Shown here: one piece after another, positions 16,561 to 24,989 of the stretch | How positions within the stretch are numbered: position 1 is the first letter of the stretch | How the letters are laid out: every line of letters begins with the position of its first letter | Origin: VBDM01 sp964430565 | GTDB lineage: Bacteria > Pseudomonadota > Gammaproteobacteria > Burkholderiales > SG8-39 | Assembly: GCA_964430565.1 (NCBI GenBank) | Contig: CAYSFD010000015.1 | Span: 62,001 to 126,000 of the forward strand | Reading direction: 5' to 3' | Length of the DNA: 64,000 bases | The notes under the pieces: model-generated | The model's input: the letters and a program-made list of their open reading frames with translations, nothing else | Databases searched by the model: none | What the model was told of the DNA's origin: nothing | Program-made: the position numbers and the translations under genes

Positions 16561-18027
16561 CTAGCGCCGCAGCTTCGAGCCGAAGAAGATCTCGGGCAGG
16601 GCCCGCACCAGCGGCAGCGAGCCCTCGGCGGCGAAATCCTCCAGCCGCAGTTGCGGATTGCGCGGCCGGATGCGCTCGAACGCGGCGCGCGCCTCGGCGT
16701 CCACCGGCGGCGGAATGGTCGCGTCGATCAGCATCTTCGAGCCGCGTCGCTGCCACAGTCCGGTGCCCGGCGCGCCGAGTTCCGGCAGGCTCGCATCCAT
16801 GGCGTGATTGTGCGTGCCGGGAACGATCACCACGTCCTCGTCGGGGTTGACGCGCGTCGCAAGCGCCCACACCAGCTCCGAGTGGTTGAAGATATCGACG
16901 TCGGCGTCCACGGCGATGGCAATTTTCGGATGCTGGTACTCCGACGATAGCGCGGCCATGAGCAGGTTTTTCGCCTCGCCGTAGAAGCGCTGCGTCATCT
17001 GGATGACGACGCCGAACACGCCCGGAAGCATCATCACGTTGTGCAGATTCGGGCCGCCGCCCACGTCCTTGAGCCGGCGGAATATGGTGGCGCTCATCGG
17101 CACCTTGTGGAACACGCAGCCCTCCATCTCCGAGCCGTTCTGCAGGTTCTTGAAGATGGCGTCGCGCCGGCGCGTCATGTGCCGGTATTCGACGATGGGG
17201 TTTTTCCCGGTGCCGGTGACGTAGTAATCCTGGAACTCGGAAAACGGGCCCTCGTCCTCGCGAACGTGCGGCGGGATGTGGCCTTCGAGAACGATCTCCG
17301 CGTTGGCCGGGACTTCCAAGTCCACGGTGTCGCATTTCACCAGCGGCACCGCCTCGCCCAAGAATCCGCCGGCGATCTCGAATTCGTCGTCGCCGAATGC
17401 GGCGGTCGTCGCCGCGGCCACGTAGTAGAGCGGGTGGTGGCCGATGAAGATCGCCACCGGCATCGGCTGGTTGCGCTCCTGGTACTTGAGGTAGTTTTTC
17501 CACGTATGCCGCGGATAGAGCAGGATGCCCGACTTGTCCGGCCCCTTGATCTGCAGCCGGTGAAAGGAGAGGTTGCGCTTTCCGGTGTCGGGGTCCTTGC
17601 TCACCACCAGGCCCGAGCCGATCACCGGGCCGCCGTCGCGTTGGCCGGCGATGTGGACCGGTAGCTGGGTGAGATCGAATTCGCCGTGCTTGAGTTTGAC
17701 TTCCTTGACCGGCCCGTCTTTCACCATCACCGGTGCGATGCGCGTGCCCAGTTTGGCCGCGACGTGCGGGATCAGGTTTTCCTCGGACACGCCGAAGGCG
17801 ACTGCCGCGTGGCGCATATTGGCCGGCGCCTGGCCGAGCGAGCGCCAGCCGTGCGGCAGCTTCTCGAACAAGAGCGCCTTCTCTCGGCACTGGTACAGGA
17901 GCGCGCCCATCTGCGTGAGCGGGTCCACCGGCTTGTCGACGCGTATCAGCTCGCCGGCGGCATCCAGCTCGGCGATCCAGCTGCGCATGTCCCGGGCGCC
18001 GGTCCCGGTGCGAGAGGTTGGAGTCAT
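16561..18027 (-). CDS. UbiD-family decarboxylase (copy 2)
   Basis: The start is the ATG ending at 18027 (MTPTSRTGTGARDMRSWIAE), which has an AGGAA sequence upstream and gives 488 residues. Recognisable UbiD blocks include LPVHIAGQRDGGPVIGSGLV, FIGHHPLYYVAAATTAAFG and HVREDEGPFSEFQDYYVTG, the acidic catalytic region. This is closer to the classical 4-hydroxy-3-polyprenylbenzoate decarboxylase layout than copy 1. It lies 94 bp downstream of a molybdenum hydroxylase gene set on the same strand, so hydroxylation and decarboxylation of an aromatic acid may be coupled. prFMN supply must come from elsewhere. Confidence 0.88.
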   Translation of the reverse strand: MTPTSRTGTGARDMRSWIAELDAAGELIRVDKPVDPLTQMGALLYQCREKALLFEKLPHGWRSLGQAPANMRHAAVAFGVSEENLIPHVAAKLGTRIAPVMVKDGPVKEVKLKHGEFDLTQLPVHIAGQRDGGPVIGSGLVVSKDPDTGKRNLSFHRLQIKGPDKSGILLYPRHTWKNYLKYQERNQPMPVAIFIGHHPLYYVAAATTAAFGDDEFEIAGGFLGEAVPLVKCDTVDLEVPANAEIVLEGHIPPHVREDEGPFSEFQDYYVTGTGKNPIVEYRHMTRRRDAIFKNLQNGSEMEGCVFHKVPMSATIFRRLKDVGGGPNLHNVMMLPGVFGVVIQMTQRFYGEAKNLLMAALSSEYQHPKIAIAVDADVDIFNHSELVWALATRVNPDEDVVIVPGTHNHAMDASLPELGAPGTGLWQRRGSKMLIDATIPPPVDAEARAAFERIRPRNPQLRLEDFAAEGSLPLVRALPEIFFGSKLRR

Positions 18028-18121
18028 AGCCTTGTTCCTCGGAAAAGGAAAGCGGTGAAATTCGAACACATCCGCGGGAAGCCTCGCACGCGGCTTCGGG
18101 GCCTGTCAACGCAGCGCGCGC

Positions 18122-20521
18122 TCAGCGCGGCATCTTCGGACGGCGCGCCGCCGCCAGCGTTTCCCAGATGGCGAGATGCGACATCGGCAGCGTCTCGATC
18201 CCGGCTCCGAGCGGCTCGAGCGCGTCGTTGACCGCGTTGGCGATCGCAGCCGGCGCGCCGAGGTAGCCCGCCTCGCCCGAGCCCTTCTGCCCGAAGGTGG
18301 TGAGCGGGGAGGGCGTGCAGTGATCGACGATCTTCATGCTTGGCACTTCCATCGCGCTCGGGATCAGATAGTCCATGAAGGTGCCGGCGGCGAGCTGGCC
18401 GTCCTCGGTGTAGGCGAACTTCTCGTAGAGCGCCGCGCCGATGCCGTGCGCGATGCCGCCGTAGGTCATGCCGTGGACGATGTCGGGGTTGATCATAACG
18501 CCGCAATCGTGGCCGCAGACGTATTTCTTCAGCGAGGGCGTGCCCGTGTCCGGATCGATCTCGACCAGCACGACGTGCGCCTCGAAGGCATAGCAGGGGT
18601 ACATCTGTATTCGACCCTCGGGCGTGGGCAAGCCGCCGCCGGTCGGAACTTCCCAGACGAACTTCGCCTGGAGTCCTGGCTCCAGGCCCGGCGGCAGCCT
18701 GTGGAACTTGCGGTGCGCGATTTCGACGAGTTGGTCCCAGCCGAGCTTTTTCTCCGGTGCACCTTTCAGACTCACGTCGCCGCCGCGGTACTCCAGGTCG
18801 TCCGGCGAGCACTCAAAATTATGCGCGGCGATGGCGACGAGCGTCTCCTTGATTTTCTTCGCTGCACCGGCCGCGGCGCCGCCGAGCATGATCGCCATGC
18901 GGCTGCCGACCGGGCTGTTGGAGGGCAGCGCCGTCAAGGAATCGGCGCGCACCACGCGGATCGCGTCGGGGTCGCGCTCGAGAATTTCCCCCAATACCGT
19001 CGATACCAGCGACTCGTGGCCCTGGCCGGCGCTCGAATTGTTGATCACGCCGGTGATGGATCCGGACAGATCGACGCGCACCAGGCACGAGTCCATCCAT
19101 GTGGTGTTCTCGTTCTTCGAGTTCATCAATACTTCGAAGGCGGAGTTGCCGCCGCTCGGCTCCAGGCAGGTGGAGACGCCGATCCCTGCGAGCTTTCCCG
19201 AGCGCCGCGCCTCGTCCCGCGCGCGCACCAGCACCGGATAGTCGATCGCCGCGAGCGCCTTGTCGAGCACCGCATGGTAGTCGCCCGAATCGTAGGTCGA
19301 GCCGCTCGGGATGGTGTAGGGAAACTGCTCCTTGCGGATGAAGTTCTTCCTGCGCACTTCGACGCGGTCCATGCCCAGGTGGCGCGCGACGCGGTCGATC
19401 GCGCGCTCGATCGCGAAATTGGTCGGCGCCTGGCCAAAGCCGCGCACCGCTTCCTGCGGCGTCTTGTGGGTCATGAGCGAGGTGGGTTCGTACTCGATCG
19501 CCGGAATCGCATACGGCCCGCAGATCGCGGTGACCGGCTTGCCCAGCTGGAAAGGCGAGCGCCCCGCGTAGGCGCCGACGTCGTCCACCGCGTGGATCTT
19601 CATGCCGCGTATCGTGCCGTCGCGATCGAACGCGACCTGCATGTCGAAGAAGCGGTCCGGGCCCTGCATGTCGCCACCGCGCAGGTTTTCCAGCCGGTCC
19701 TCGATAAGGCGCACCGGCACGCCGAGCTTCTTTGCAAGATAAGCGACCAGCACCGTGTGCTTGATGCCGCGCTTCACGCCGTAGCTGCCGCCGACGTCCA
19801 CGTCGAAGTGCACGCGCACCGCGTTCCCGGGCAAGCGCAGCGCGCGCGCAGTCTGGTCGGGGAATTTCGGCATCTGGATCGAGGCCCAGACGTCGAGAAT
19901 TCCGGTGCCCGCGTCCCACTGCGCGGCGACGCCGAAAGTCTCGATCGGCACCGTGGCGCTGCGCCCCCACAGGGCGCGGAATGAAATCTTGTGTTCAGCC
20001 TTGGCGAATGCTTCCTCGACCGGCCCCCAGACGAACTTGCGGTGATATAGGACGTTGGAGCCGTGCGCCGGGTGCACGAGCGGCGCGCCGGGCGCGAGCG
20101 CGGCCTCGGCATCGATCACGTGAGAGAGCGGTTCGTACTCGACTTCGACCAGCTCGGCCGCGTCCTCGGCGAGCGCACGCGAATCGGCGACCACCGCTGC
20201 GACCCATTCGCCGGCATAGCGCACGACCTCCCGCGCGAGGGCCCAGCGCGTCACTTTCGGCGCGTCGACGCCGATCGCAAGCGAATCGGTGTTGGCGCAG
20301 AATTCCTCGCCCGTGAGCACGTATTGCACGCCGGGCGCTGCGAGCGCCGCGTCTGTCTTGATGGAAACGATGCGCGCGCTCGCGTGGGGCGATGCGACCA
20401 GCGCCACGTGCTTCATTCCAGGCAGCGCGATGTCGGCCACAAAGCGCCCGCGGCCGGCGACGAAACGGGGATGCTCCTTGGCGCGGCGCTTCTGGCCGAT
20501 ATATCGAAATGGTCCGGTCAT
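18122..20521 (-). CDS. Xanthine dehydrogenase-family molybdopterin-binding subunit (CoxL-like)
   Basis: The start is taken as the ATG ending at 20521, giving 799 residues; an alternative ATG at 20533 lies inside a dispersed repeat. The protein covers the whole large subunit of Mo hydroxylases: an N-terminal GRGRFVADIALPGMKHVALV domain, a GGSYGVKRG segment, the EAVRGFGQAPTNFAIERAID region around the Mo centre, GQGHESLVSTVLG and the C-terminal GEAGYLGAPAAIANAVNDAL with the general-base Glu. The CO-dehydrogenase loop AYRCSFR is absent, so it is not a CODH. It probably hydroxylates an aromatic or heteroaromatic compound. Confidence 0.9.
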   Translation of the reverse strand: MTGPFRYIGQKRRAKEHPRFVAGRGRFVADIALPGMKHVALVASPHASARIVSIKTDAALAAPGVQYVLTGEEFCANTDSLAIGVDAPKVTRWALAREVVRYAGEWVAAVVADSRALAEDAAELVEVEYEPLSHVIDAEAALAPGAPLVHPAHGSNVLYHRKFVWGPVEEAFAKAEHKISFRALWGRSATVPIETFGVAAQWDAGTGILDVWASIQMPKFPDQTARALRLPGNAVRVHFDVDVGGSYGVKRGIKHTVLVAYLAKKLGVPVRLIEDRLENLRGGDMQGPDRFFDMQVAFDRDGTIRGMKIHAVDDVGAYAGRSPFQLGKPVTAICGPYAIPAIEYEPTSLMTHKTPQEAVRGFGQAPTNFAIERAIDRVARHLGMDRVEVRRKNFIRKEQFPYTIPSGSTYDSGDYHAVLDKALAAIDYPVLVRARDEARRSGKLAGIGVSTCLEPSGGNSAFEVLMNSKNENTTWMDSCLVRVDLSGSITGVINNSSAGQGHESLVSTVLGEILERDPDAIRVVRADSLTALPSNSPVGSRMAIMLGGAAAGAAKKIKETLVAIAAHNFECSPDDLEYRGGDVSLKGAPEKKLGWDQLVEIAHRKFHRLPPGLEPGLQAKFVWEVPTGGGLPTPEGRIQMYPCYAFEAHVVLVEIDPDTGTPSLKKYVCGHDCGVMINPDIVHGMTYGGIAHGIGAALYEKFAYTEDGQLAAGTFMDYLIPSAMEVPSMKIVDHCTPSPLTTFGQKGSGEAGYLGAPAAIANAVNDALEPLGAGIETLPMSHLAIWETLAAARRPKMPR

Positions 20522-20529
20522 AGTGCTTG

Positions 20530-20603
20530 TCATCCTGAGCGCAGCGAAGGATCTGCTTTTTGGCTGCGTGGAAAAGCAGATTCTTCGGGCTGCGCCCTCA
20601 GAA
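20530..20603. repeat. Dispersed inverted repeat between coxS- and coxL-like genes
   Basis: TCCTGAGCGCAGCGAAGGAT (20533-20552) followed by CTGCTTTT is mirrored imperfectly by AAAAGCAGATTCTTCGGGCT and TGCGCCCTCAGA at 20572-20603. CATCCTGAGCGCAGCGAAGGATC elements are frequent dispersed repeats in many bacterial genomes. It sits inside the operon between coding regions. Confidence 0.7.
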
Positions 20604-20621
20604 TTACAGACGAAATCGGAG

Positions 20622-21104
20622 TCATCTCTTCAGTCTCTCCGCAGCAAGCTGCACCGCCTCGACGATCTGCTGGTAGCCGGTGCAGCGGCAGAGGTTTCCG
20701 CCGATCGCATCGCGGATCTGCGCCTCGGTCGGGTTCGGGTTCGAGTCGAGCAAAGCCTGCGAGGCGATCAGCATGCCCGGCGTGCAGTAGCCGCATTGCA
20801 GCCCGTGCGTCTCGCAAAAGGCGTCCTGGAGCACGCTCATCGATCCGTCGGGCCGCGCCAGCCCCTCGACGGTGGTGACGCGATGGCCGTTCGCCTGCAC
20901 CGCGTACATCAGGCAGGCCCTCACCGGTTCGCCGTCGAGCATCACCGAACACGCGCCGCAGATGCCGTGCTCGCAGCCGATATGCGTGCCGGTGAGCCGC
21001 AGCTCGTCCCGCAGCCAATCGACGAGCGACAACCGCGCCGGCACCGCGCCCGGGCGGCGCTTGCCGTTCACCTCCACGTCTATCGTATACAGTGTCTCGC
21101 TCAC
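20622..21104 (-). CDS. [2Fe-2S] subunit of a molybdenum hydroxylase (CoxS-like)
   Basis: The 160-residue protein starts at a GTG (21104) overlapping the upstream stop as GTGA. It carries the plant-type [2Fe-2S] cluster motif GCEHGICGACSVMLDGEPVRAC and the second cluster motif GLQCGYCTPGMLIASQALL ending IGGNLCRCTGYQQI. It transfers electrons from the molybdenum site to FAD. The gene lies between the FAD subunit (4-bp overlap) and the molybdopterin subunit (100 bp downstream), the standard M-S-L order of this family. Confidence 0.95.
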   Translation of the reverse strand: MSETLYTIDVEVNGKRRPGAVPARLSLVDWLRDELRLTGTHIGCEHGICGACSVMLDGEPVRACLMYAVQANGHRVTTVEGLARPDGSMSVLQDAFCETHGLQCGYCTPGMLIASQALLDSNPNPTEAQIRDAIGGNLCRCTGYQQIVEAVQLAAERLKR

Positions 21105-21976
21105 GGCGCTGTCGCCTTTTCGCGCGCCTCGCGCAGTACCCGCACCGCGAGCACCCGCGCGAGGTGCCTGCGGTACTCGGCGGTGGCGTGCAGGTCGGCG
21201 CCGGGCTGGGTGGCCGCAGCCGCTGCCTCGGCCGCATCGTGCACGGCTCCGTCCTCGAGCTTCGTGCCGACGAGCCGCTCGGCGATCTTGGGAAACGCGA
21301 GCGGCGTTCCCCCGACTCCACCGAGGCCGAGCGCCGCTCGAGTGCAACGCCCGTCGCCGTCGAGAGCGATCTGCGCTGCGGCGGCGACCATCGCGAAGTC
21401 GCCGTGGCGTACGGAAATTTCGGTGAAAGCGGAACCGGTCCGCCGCTCGGGCCAGATGGGCCAATGGATTTCCTCGAGGCATTCGTCGGGCTGTGCTGCG
21501 GTCGCCATCGGGCTGACGAAGAAGTCTTCCGCATGGATCGTGCGGGTACTCTTCGCCGAGCGCAGAGCGATGCGCGCTCCGAGCACCTGGGCGACGAGCG
21601 GCAGCTCGGCGGACGGATCGGCGTGGGCGAGGCTGCCGCCCACCGTGCCGCGGTTTCTCGTCTGCAGGTGGCCGACCCAGGCGAGCGCTTGCGCGAGAAG
21701 CGGCACGCGCGCGGCGAGAGCCTGGTCGCGCTCGACCACGCATTGCCGCGTGCACGTGCCGGTGCGCGCGGCATTCTTTTCGATCGCGACGAATTTCAGG
21801 GCGGGGATCTCGTTGATGTCGAGGAGCCATGCGGGGCGCAAGAGGCGCATCGCCATCATAGGCACCAGACTCTGGCCGCCGGCGAGGATTTTCGCCGTGT
21901 CGCCGTGGCGCGCGAGCAGTTCGCAGGCTTCGCCGACCGATGCGGCGCGGACGTATTCGAATGGAGCGGCCTTCAC
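21101..21976 (-). CDS. FAD-binding subunit of a molybdenum hydroxylase (CoxM-like)
   Basis: The start is the GTG ending at 21976 (VKAAPFEYVRAASVGEACEL), where the family homology begins, giving 291 residues. FAD contacts are visible in KILAGGQSLVPMMAMRLLRP and NRGTVGGSLAHADPSAELPL. A C-terminal CoxM domain ends in AEYRRHLARVLAVRVLREA. It heads a three-subunit M-S-L gene set with a UbiD gene at the end. The upstream nucleotidyltransferase ends only 20 bp away in the same direction. Confidence 0.92.
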   Translation of the reverse strand: MKAAPFEYVRAASVGEACELLARHGDTAKILAGGQSLVPMMAMRLLRPAWLLDINEIPALKFVAIEKNAARTGTCTRQCVVERDQALAARVPLLAQALAWVGHLQTRNRGTVGGSLAHADPSAELPLVAQVLGARIALRSAKSTRTIHAEDFFVSPMATAAQPDECLEEIHWPIWPERRTGSAFTEISVRHGDFAMVAAAAQIALDGDGRCTRAALGLGGVGGTPLAFPKIAERLVGTKLEDGAVHDAAEAAAAATQPGADLHATAEYRRHLARVLAVRVLREAREKATAP

Positions 21977-21996
21977 AGTGCTCTGCCGAGGCCGGC

Positions 21997-22491
21997 TCAG
22001 CCCGATTTCTTCAATTCGCGCAGAGCGCGTTCGAGCACTTCGCGGTCCAGCCTGTCCTTGTCGCGGGACGACTGTTTCGTTTTCAAGAGGCCCTCGAGAT
22101 TCAAGGTGTGAACCGGCACGCCTTCGAAGTCCACCGTCGCCGCATGGGGAAGGAGCGACTCGTAGGTTTCGCCGCAGGCGTTGAACATGAGATCCACGAC
22201 GAACGCGTCGGCGACGCGAATGGTACTGCCTTCCTCGAACCACTCCGGGTCCAGGTCTTTGGCGACGCCGTCGGGCAGCAAGAGCAGCGCGCGCTTTACT
22301 CTTTCACCCTGCTCGCGTGTCGGCCGGAGAACGATGTCGATATCCACCGTGCCCCGCTGATATCCGAGCGTGTAGAGCGCATATCCGCCGATCAGCAGAT
22401 AGTCGACACCATGCTCGTTCAGGGCGCGCAGGAGCTGCTTCAGATCTTCTACACCGGCGGGGCGCGCGAGGTTCGACGTCGAATCGGTCAT
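21997..22491 (-). CDS. Nucleotidyltransferase-fold protein (MNT/AbiEii-like)
   Basis: The 164-residue protein has the nucleotidyltransferase signature GVDYLLIGGYALYTLGYQRG then TVDIDIVLRP. The two aspartates of the DxD motif are present, and a third acidic position, VVDLMF, follows about 50 residues on. It directly follows a 78-residue protein (TAG and ATG abut at 22491-22494). Such pairs are common in toxin-antitoxin or housekeeping modules of unknown target. A regulatory or NMP-transferring role is likely. The exact type is not certain. Confidence 0.75.
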   Translation of the reverse strand: MTDSTSNLARPAGVEDLKQLLRALNEHGVDYLLIGGYALYTLGYQRGTVDIDIVLRPTREQGERVKRALLLLPDGVAKDLDPEWFEEGSTIRVADAFVVDLMFNACGETYESLLPHAATVDFEGVPVHTLNLEGLLKTKQSSRDKDRLDREVLERALRELKKSG

Positions 22492-22728
22492 CTACGGGCG
22501 CTCGGCGCGCCGCCGAGCGTTGAGCGCGATGGCTTTCGCCAGGGCTTCCTCGGTATGCCGGTTCATCTCCGCATGGGAGGCGAACCGGTACACGCCCTTG
22601 CGTATTCCGGTAGTCGCCACGGCGGCGAGCGCGCGGCCCGTGTCCTGATGAATGGCGGCGGCGCGCAAGGCCTCTGCGCTGGGGGCAGCGGCTGGCGAGC
22701 TGAAGGATCGAGTTCCAATTTGTCGCAT
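22492..22728 (-). CDS. Small protein preceding a nucleotidyltransferase gene
   Basis: The 78-residue protein starts at the ATG ending at 22728 (MRQIGTRSFSSPAAAPSAEA). It is mostly helical and charged (HAEMNRHTEEALAKAIALNA), with a possible DNA- or partner-binding helix. It is immediately followed by the nucleotidyltransferase gene without spacing. That is typical of a two-gene module in which the small protein may be the antitoxin or regulator. No domain is recognisable. Confidence 0.6.
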   Translation of the reverse strand: MRQIGTRSFSSPAAAPSAEALRAAAIHQDTGRALAAVATTGIRKGVYRFASHAEMNRHTEEALAKAIALNARRRAERP

Positions 22729-22857
22729 GGGGGCAAGTATGGCAGAGCGATAGAGCCGGCGGAAGCCGCAGTCCTTCTGGATCCCGCACTCGGCTCGAAT
22801 CCGGGTCGGGAAGGTATGATAGCCATTGGAACACTGGCCGACCTGGAGAGGAATGCG

Positions 22858-23823
22858 ATGGAAAAGCTCGTGAAGTATGTAGTGGCGCTCGCGCTCTGCG
22901 CCGCGCAATCTTTGGGGTGGGCTCAAGGCTGGCCGGCCAAGCCGATCAAAGTGATCGTCCCGTTCACGCCGGGAAGCGCCACCGACATCATGGCGCGCAC
23001 GGTGACAGAGCGGCTGTCGACCGAGCTCGGTCAGCCTGTCCTCGTCGAGAACCGGCCCGGCGCCGGCGGCACCATCGGGGTCGGCCTGGTCGCGAAGGCG
23101 GAAGCCGACGGCTACACGCTTCTGGTGCATTCGTCGTCCTACACCGTGACGCCCTCCACGTACCAGAATCTTCCCTACGACACGCTGCGCGATCTGACCG
23201 GCGTCTCGCCGCTCGGCCTTTTGCCGAACGTGCTGGTGATCTCGCCGGCGAAGGGGATACGCTCAGTGAAGGAACTCGTCGCCGCGGCGAAAGCAAAACC
23301 CGGCACCATGAACGCCGCGTCCGCCGGAATGGGCAGCGCGACGCATCTCAACGCCGAGCGCTTCCGGCTCGGCGCGGGCATCGAAGCGGTCCACGTTCCG
23401 TTCAAGGGCACCCCCGAAGCACTCACCGAAGTGATCGCCGGACGCGTGGACTACTATTTCTGCCCGGTGGTTGCGATACTGCCCTTCCTCAAGGACGGAA
23501 AGCTGCTCGCGCTCGCGGTCGGCAGCACCAAGCGTTCGACCGCGCTGCCGGATCTGCCTACCACAGTCGAGGCGGGCGTCTCGAATTCCGACTACAACTT
23601 CTGGGTCGGCATGTTCGCGCCCTCGAAGACGCAGCGCGAGACCATCAACCGGCTCTACCAGGAAACGGTGAAGGCGCTGCGCTCGCCCGACGTGCGCGAG
23701 AAAATGGCGCGCCTCGGCGCCGAACCGATGGACTACAACCCGGAACGGTTCAATGCTTATCTGCGCGACGAGATCGCATCGAACGCCGCGCTGGTGAAGG
23801 CCGCCGGCATCAAGGCTCAATAA
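22858..23823 (+). CDS. Bug/TctC-family substrate-binding protein (copy 5)
   Basis: The 321-residue protein starts at the ATG at 22858 with GGAGAGGA just upstream. The signal peptide ends near GWAQGWPAKP. Motifs: PIKVIVPFTPGSATDIMAR, NRPGAGGTIGVGLVAKAEADGYT and VHVPFKGTPEALTEVIAGRVD. It stands alone on the plus strand, divergent from the nucleotidyltransferase and molybdenum hydroxylase genes. It may supply the substrate of that hydroxylase. Confidence 0.93.
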   Translation: MEKLVKYVVALALCAAQSLGWAQGWPAKPIKVIVPFTPGSATDIMARTVTERLSTELGQPVLVENRPGAGGTIGVGLVAKAEADGYTLLVHSSSYTVTPSTYQNLPYDTLRDLTGVSPLGLLPNVLVISPAKGIRSVKELVAAAKAKPGTMNAASAGMGSATHLNAERFRLGAGIEAVHVPFKGTPEALTEVIAGRVDYYFCPVVAILPFLKDGKLLALAVGSTKRSTALPDLPTTVEAGVSNSDYNFWVGMFAPSKTQRETINRLYQETVKALRSPDVREKMARLGAEPMDYNPERFNAYLRDEIASNAALVKAAGIKAQ

Positions 23824-23831
23824 GGGCCCTA

Positions 23832-24989
23832 CTACCCGAAAGCGATAGCACCGCCGACCAGGGCCGCGACGAGCACCGCCGTAAACAACAGGCGTGGTCC
23901 GGGGTCGCTTGTGATCCGGCGAAGGAACCCGATCGGTCTCGGCGCCCGGCCGAGCAGGGCGCGGTCGCGCTTGGTCGGCGCCGAAAGCCGCTGAACTGCC
24001 ACGGAGGAATCGAACTGCCGCGACAGCGGAAGGCGGGTATCGGAGCTGATCGCGCGCGCCGCGGGCGCAAAGCGCGTCTTCTCCGTGTCCACTTCGAGCT
24101 TCAGCGTTTTCGTGACGTTCTGATCGTCGTCCTCCTTCGCCGCCGCGCGCTCGCGGCCGCCGAGTTCCGCAAGGCAGGTGCGAAGGTCGGCGGCGAGCTC
24201 ATACGCGTCCTGATAGCGCACCGCGGGGTCCTTCTTGAGTGCCCTTGCGATCACGAAGTCGAGCATGGGCGGCACTTCGCGATTCACCCGGGAGGGCGGC
24301 ACGGGCTCGACGTTGGCGACGTTGTGCAGAACCTGCGGCGTGTCGGCGCCCGCGAAGAGCGAAGCTCGGGTCAGCATCTCGTAGAGCACGATTCCCAGGG
24401 AAAAGATGTCGGAGCGGTGATCGACGGGCGATCCGGCCACCTGCTCGGGCGACATGTATCTCGGAGTGCCGAGCACCACACCCGTGCTCGTTTTGTGGTC
24501 GGAGACGCGCATGCGCGCGATCCCGAAGTCCATGATTTTCACCTGCCCGCGCGGCATCAGCATGATGTTGCTCGGCTTGATGTCGCGGTGGACGACGCCG
24601 TGCTCGTGCGCGTAGCCCAGGCCGTCGGCCACCTGCTGCGCGATATCGACCGCTTCGACCGTGGTGACGGCGTTTTGCAGCATCTTGGCGCGCAGCTCGA
24701 TTCCCTTCAGCAACTCCATCGCCGTGTAGGCTAGATCGCCCTCCTCGCCGAAATCGTAGACCGTGATGATGTTGGGATGAGTGAGCTTGCCCGCGGCCTT
24801 GGCCTCGAGGAAAAACCGCTGGTGAAATTCCTTGCGCCCTTCCGCTTCGTCCGAAAGAATCATGGTCTTCAGCGCGACGATGCGGTCCAAGGCCGGATCC
24901 TCCGCCTCGTATACGATCCCCATGGCCCCTCGGCCGAGCTCGCCGCGGATCTTGTAGCGGCCGAGACGGGTCAGTTTCTTTTTTGCCAC
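23832..24989 (-). CDS. Ser/Thr protein kinase with C-terminal membrane anchor
   Basis: The 385-residue protein has a complete Hanks-type kinase domain: glycine loop GELGRGAMG (residues 17-25), Lys41 in IVALKTM, the catalytic VVHRDIKPSN (Asp136) and DFG at 154-156. The APE-type segment is GTPRYMSPEQVAGSP. After a linker of about 90 residues a single membrane helix closes the protein (LLFTAVLVAALVGGAIAFG). It is a cytoplasmic kinase tethered by its C-terminus. It overlaps by 19 bp the end of an upstream gene encoding a cyclase-like membrane protein, so the pair likely forms one signalling unit. Confidence 0.92.
   Translation of the reverse strand: MAKKKLTRLGRYKIRGELGRGAMGIVYEAEDPALDRIVALKTMILSDEAEGRKEFHQRFFLEAKAAGKLTHPNIITVYDFGEEGDLAYTAMELLKGIELRAKMLQNAVTTVEAVDIAQQVADGLGYAHEHGVVHRDIKPSNIMLMPRGQVKIMDFGIARMRVSDHKTSTGVVLGTPRYMSPEQVAGSPVDHRSDIFSLGIVLYEMLTRASLFAGADTPQVLHNVANVEPVPPSRVNREVPPMLDFVIARALKKDPAVRYQDAYELAADLRTCLAELGGRERAAAKEDDDQNVTKTLKLEVDTEKTRFAPAARAISSDTRLPLSRQFDSSVAVQRLSAPTKRDRALLGRAPRPIGFLRRITSDPGPRLLFTAVLVAALVGGAIAFG

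Noticed and set aside
18122..20521. The molybdenum hydroxylase large subunit as an aerobic CO dehydrogenase
   Set aside because: The AYRCSFR active-site loop is absent; the corresponding segment reads EAVRGFGQAP.
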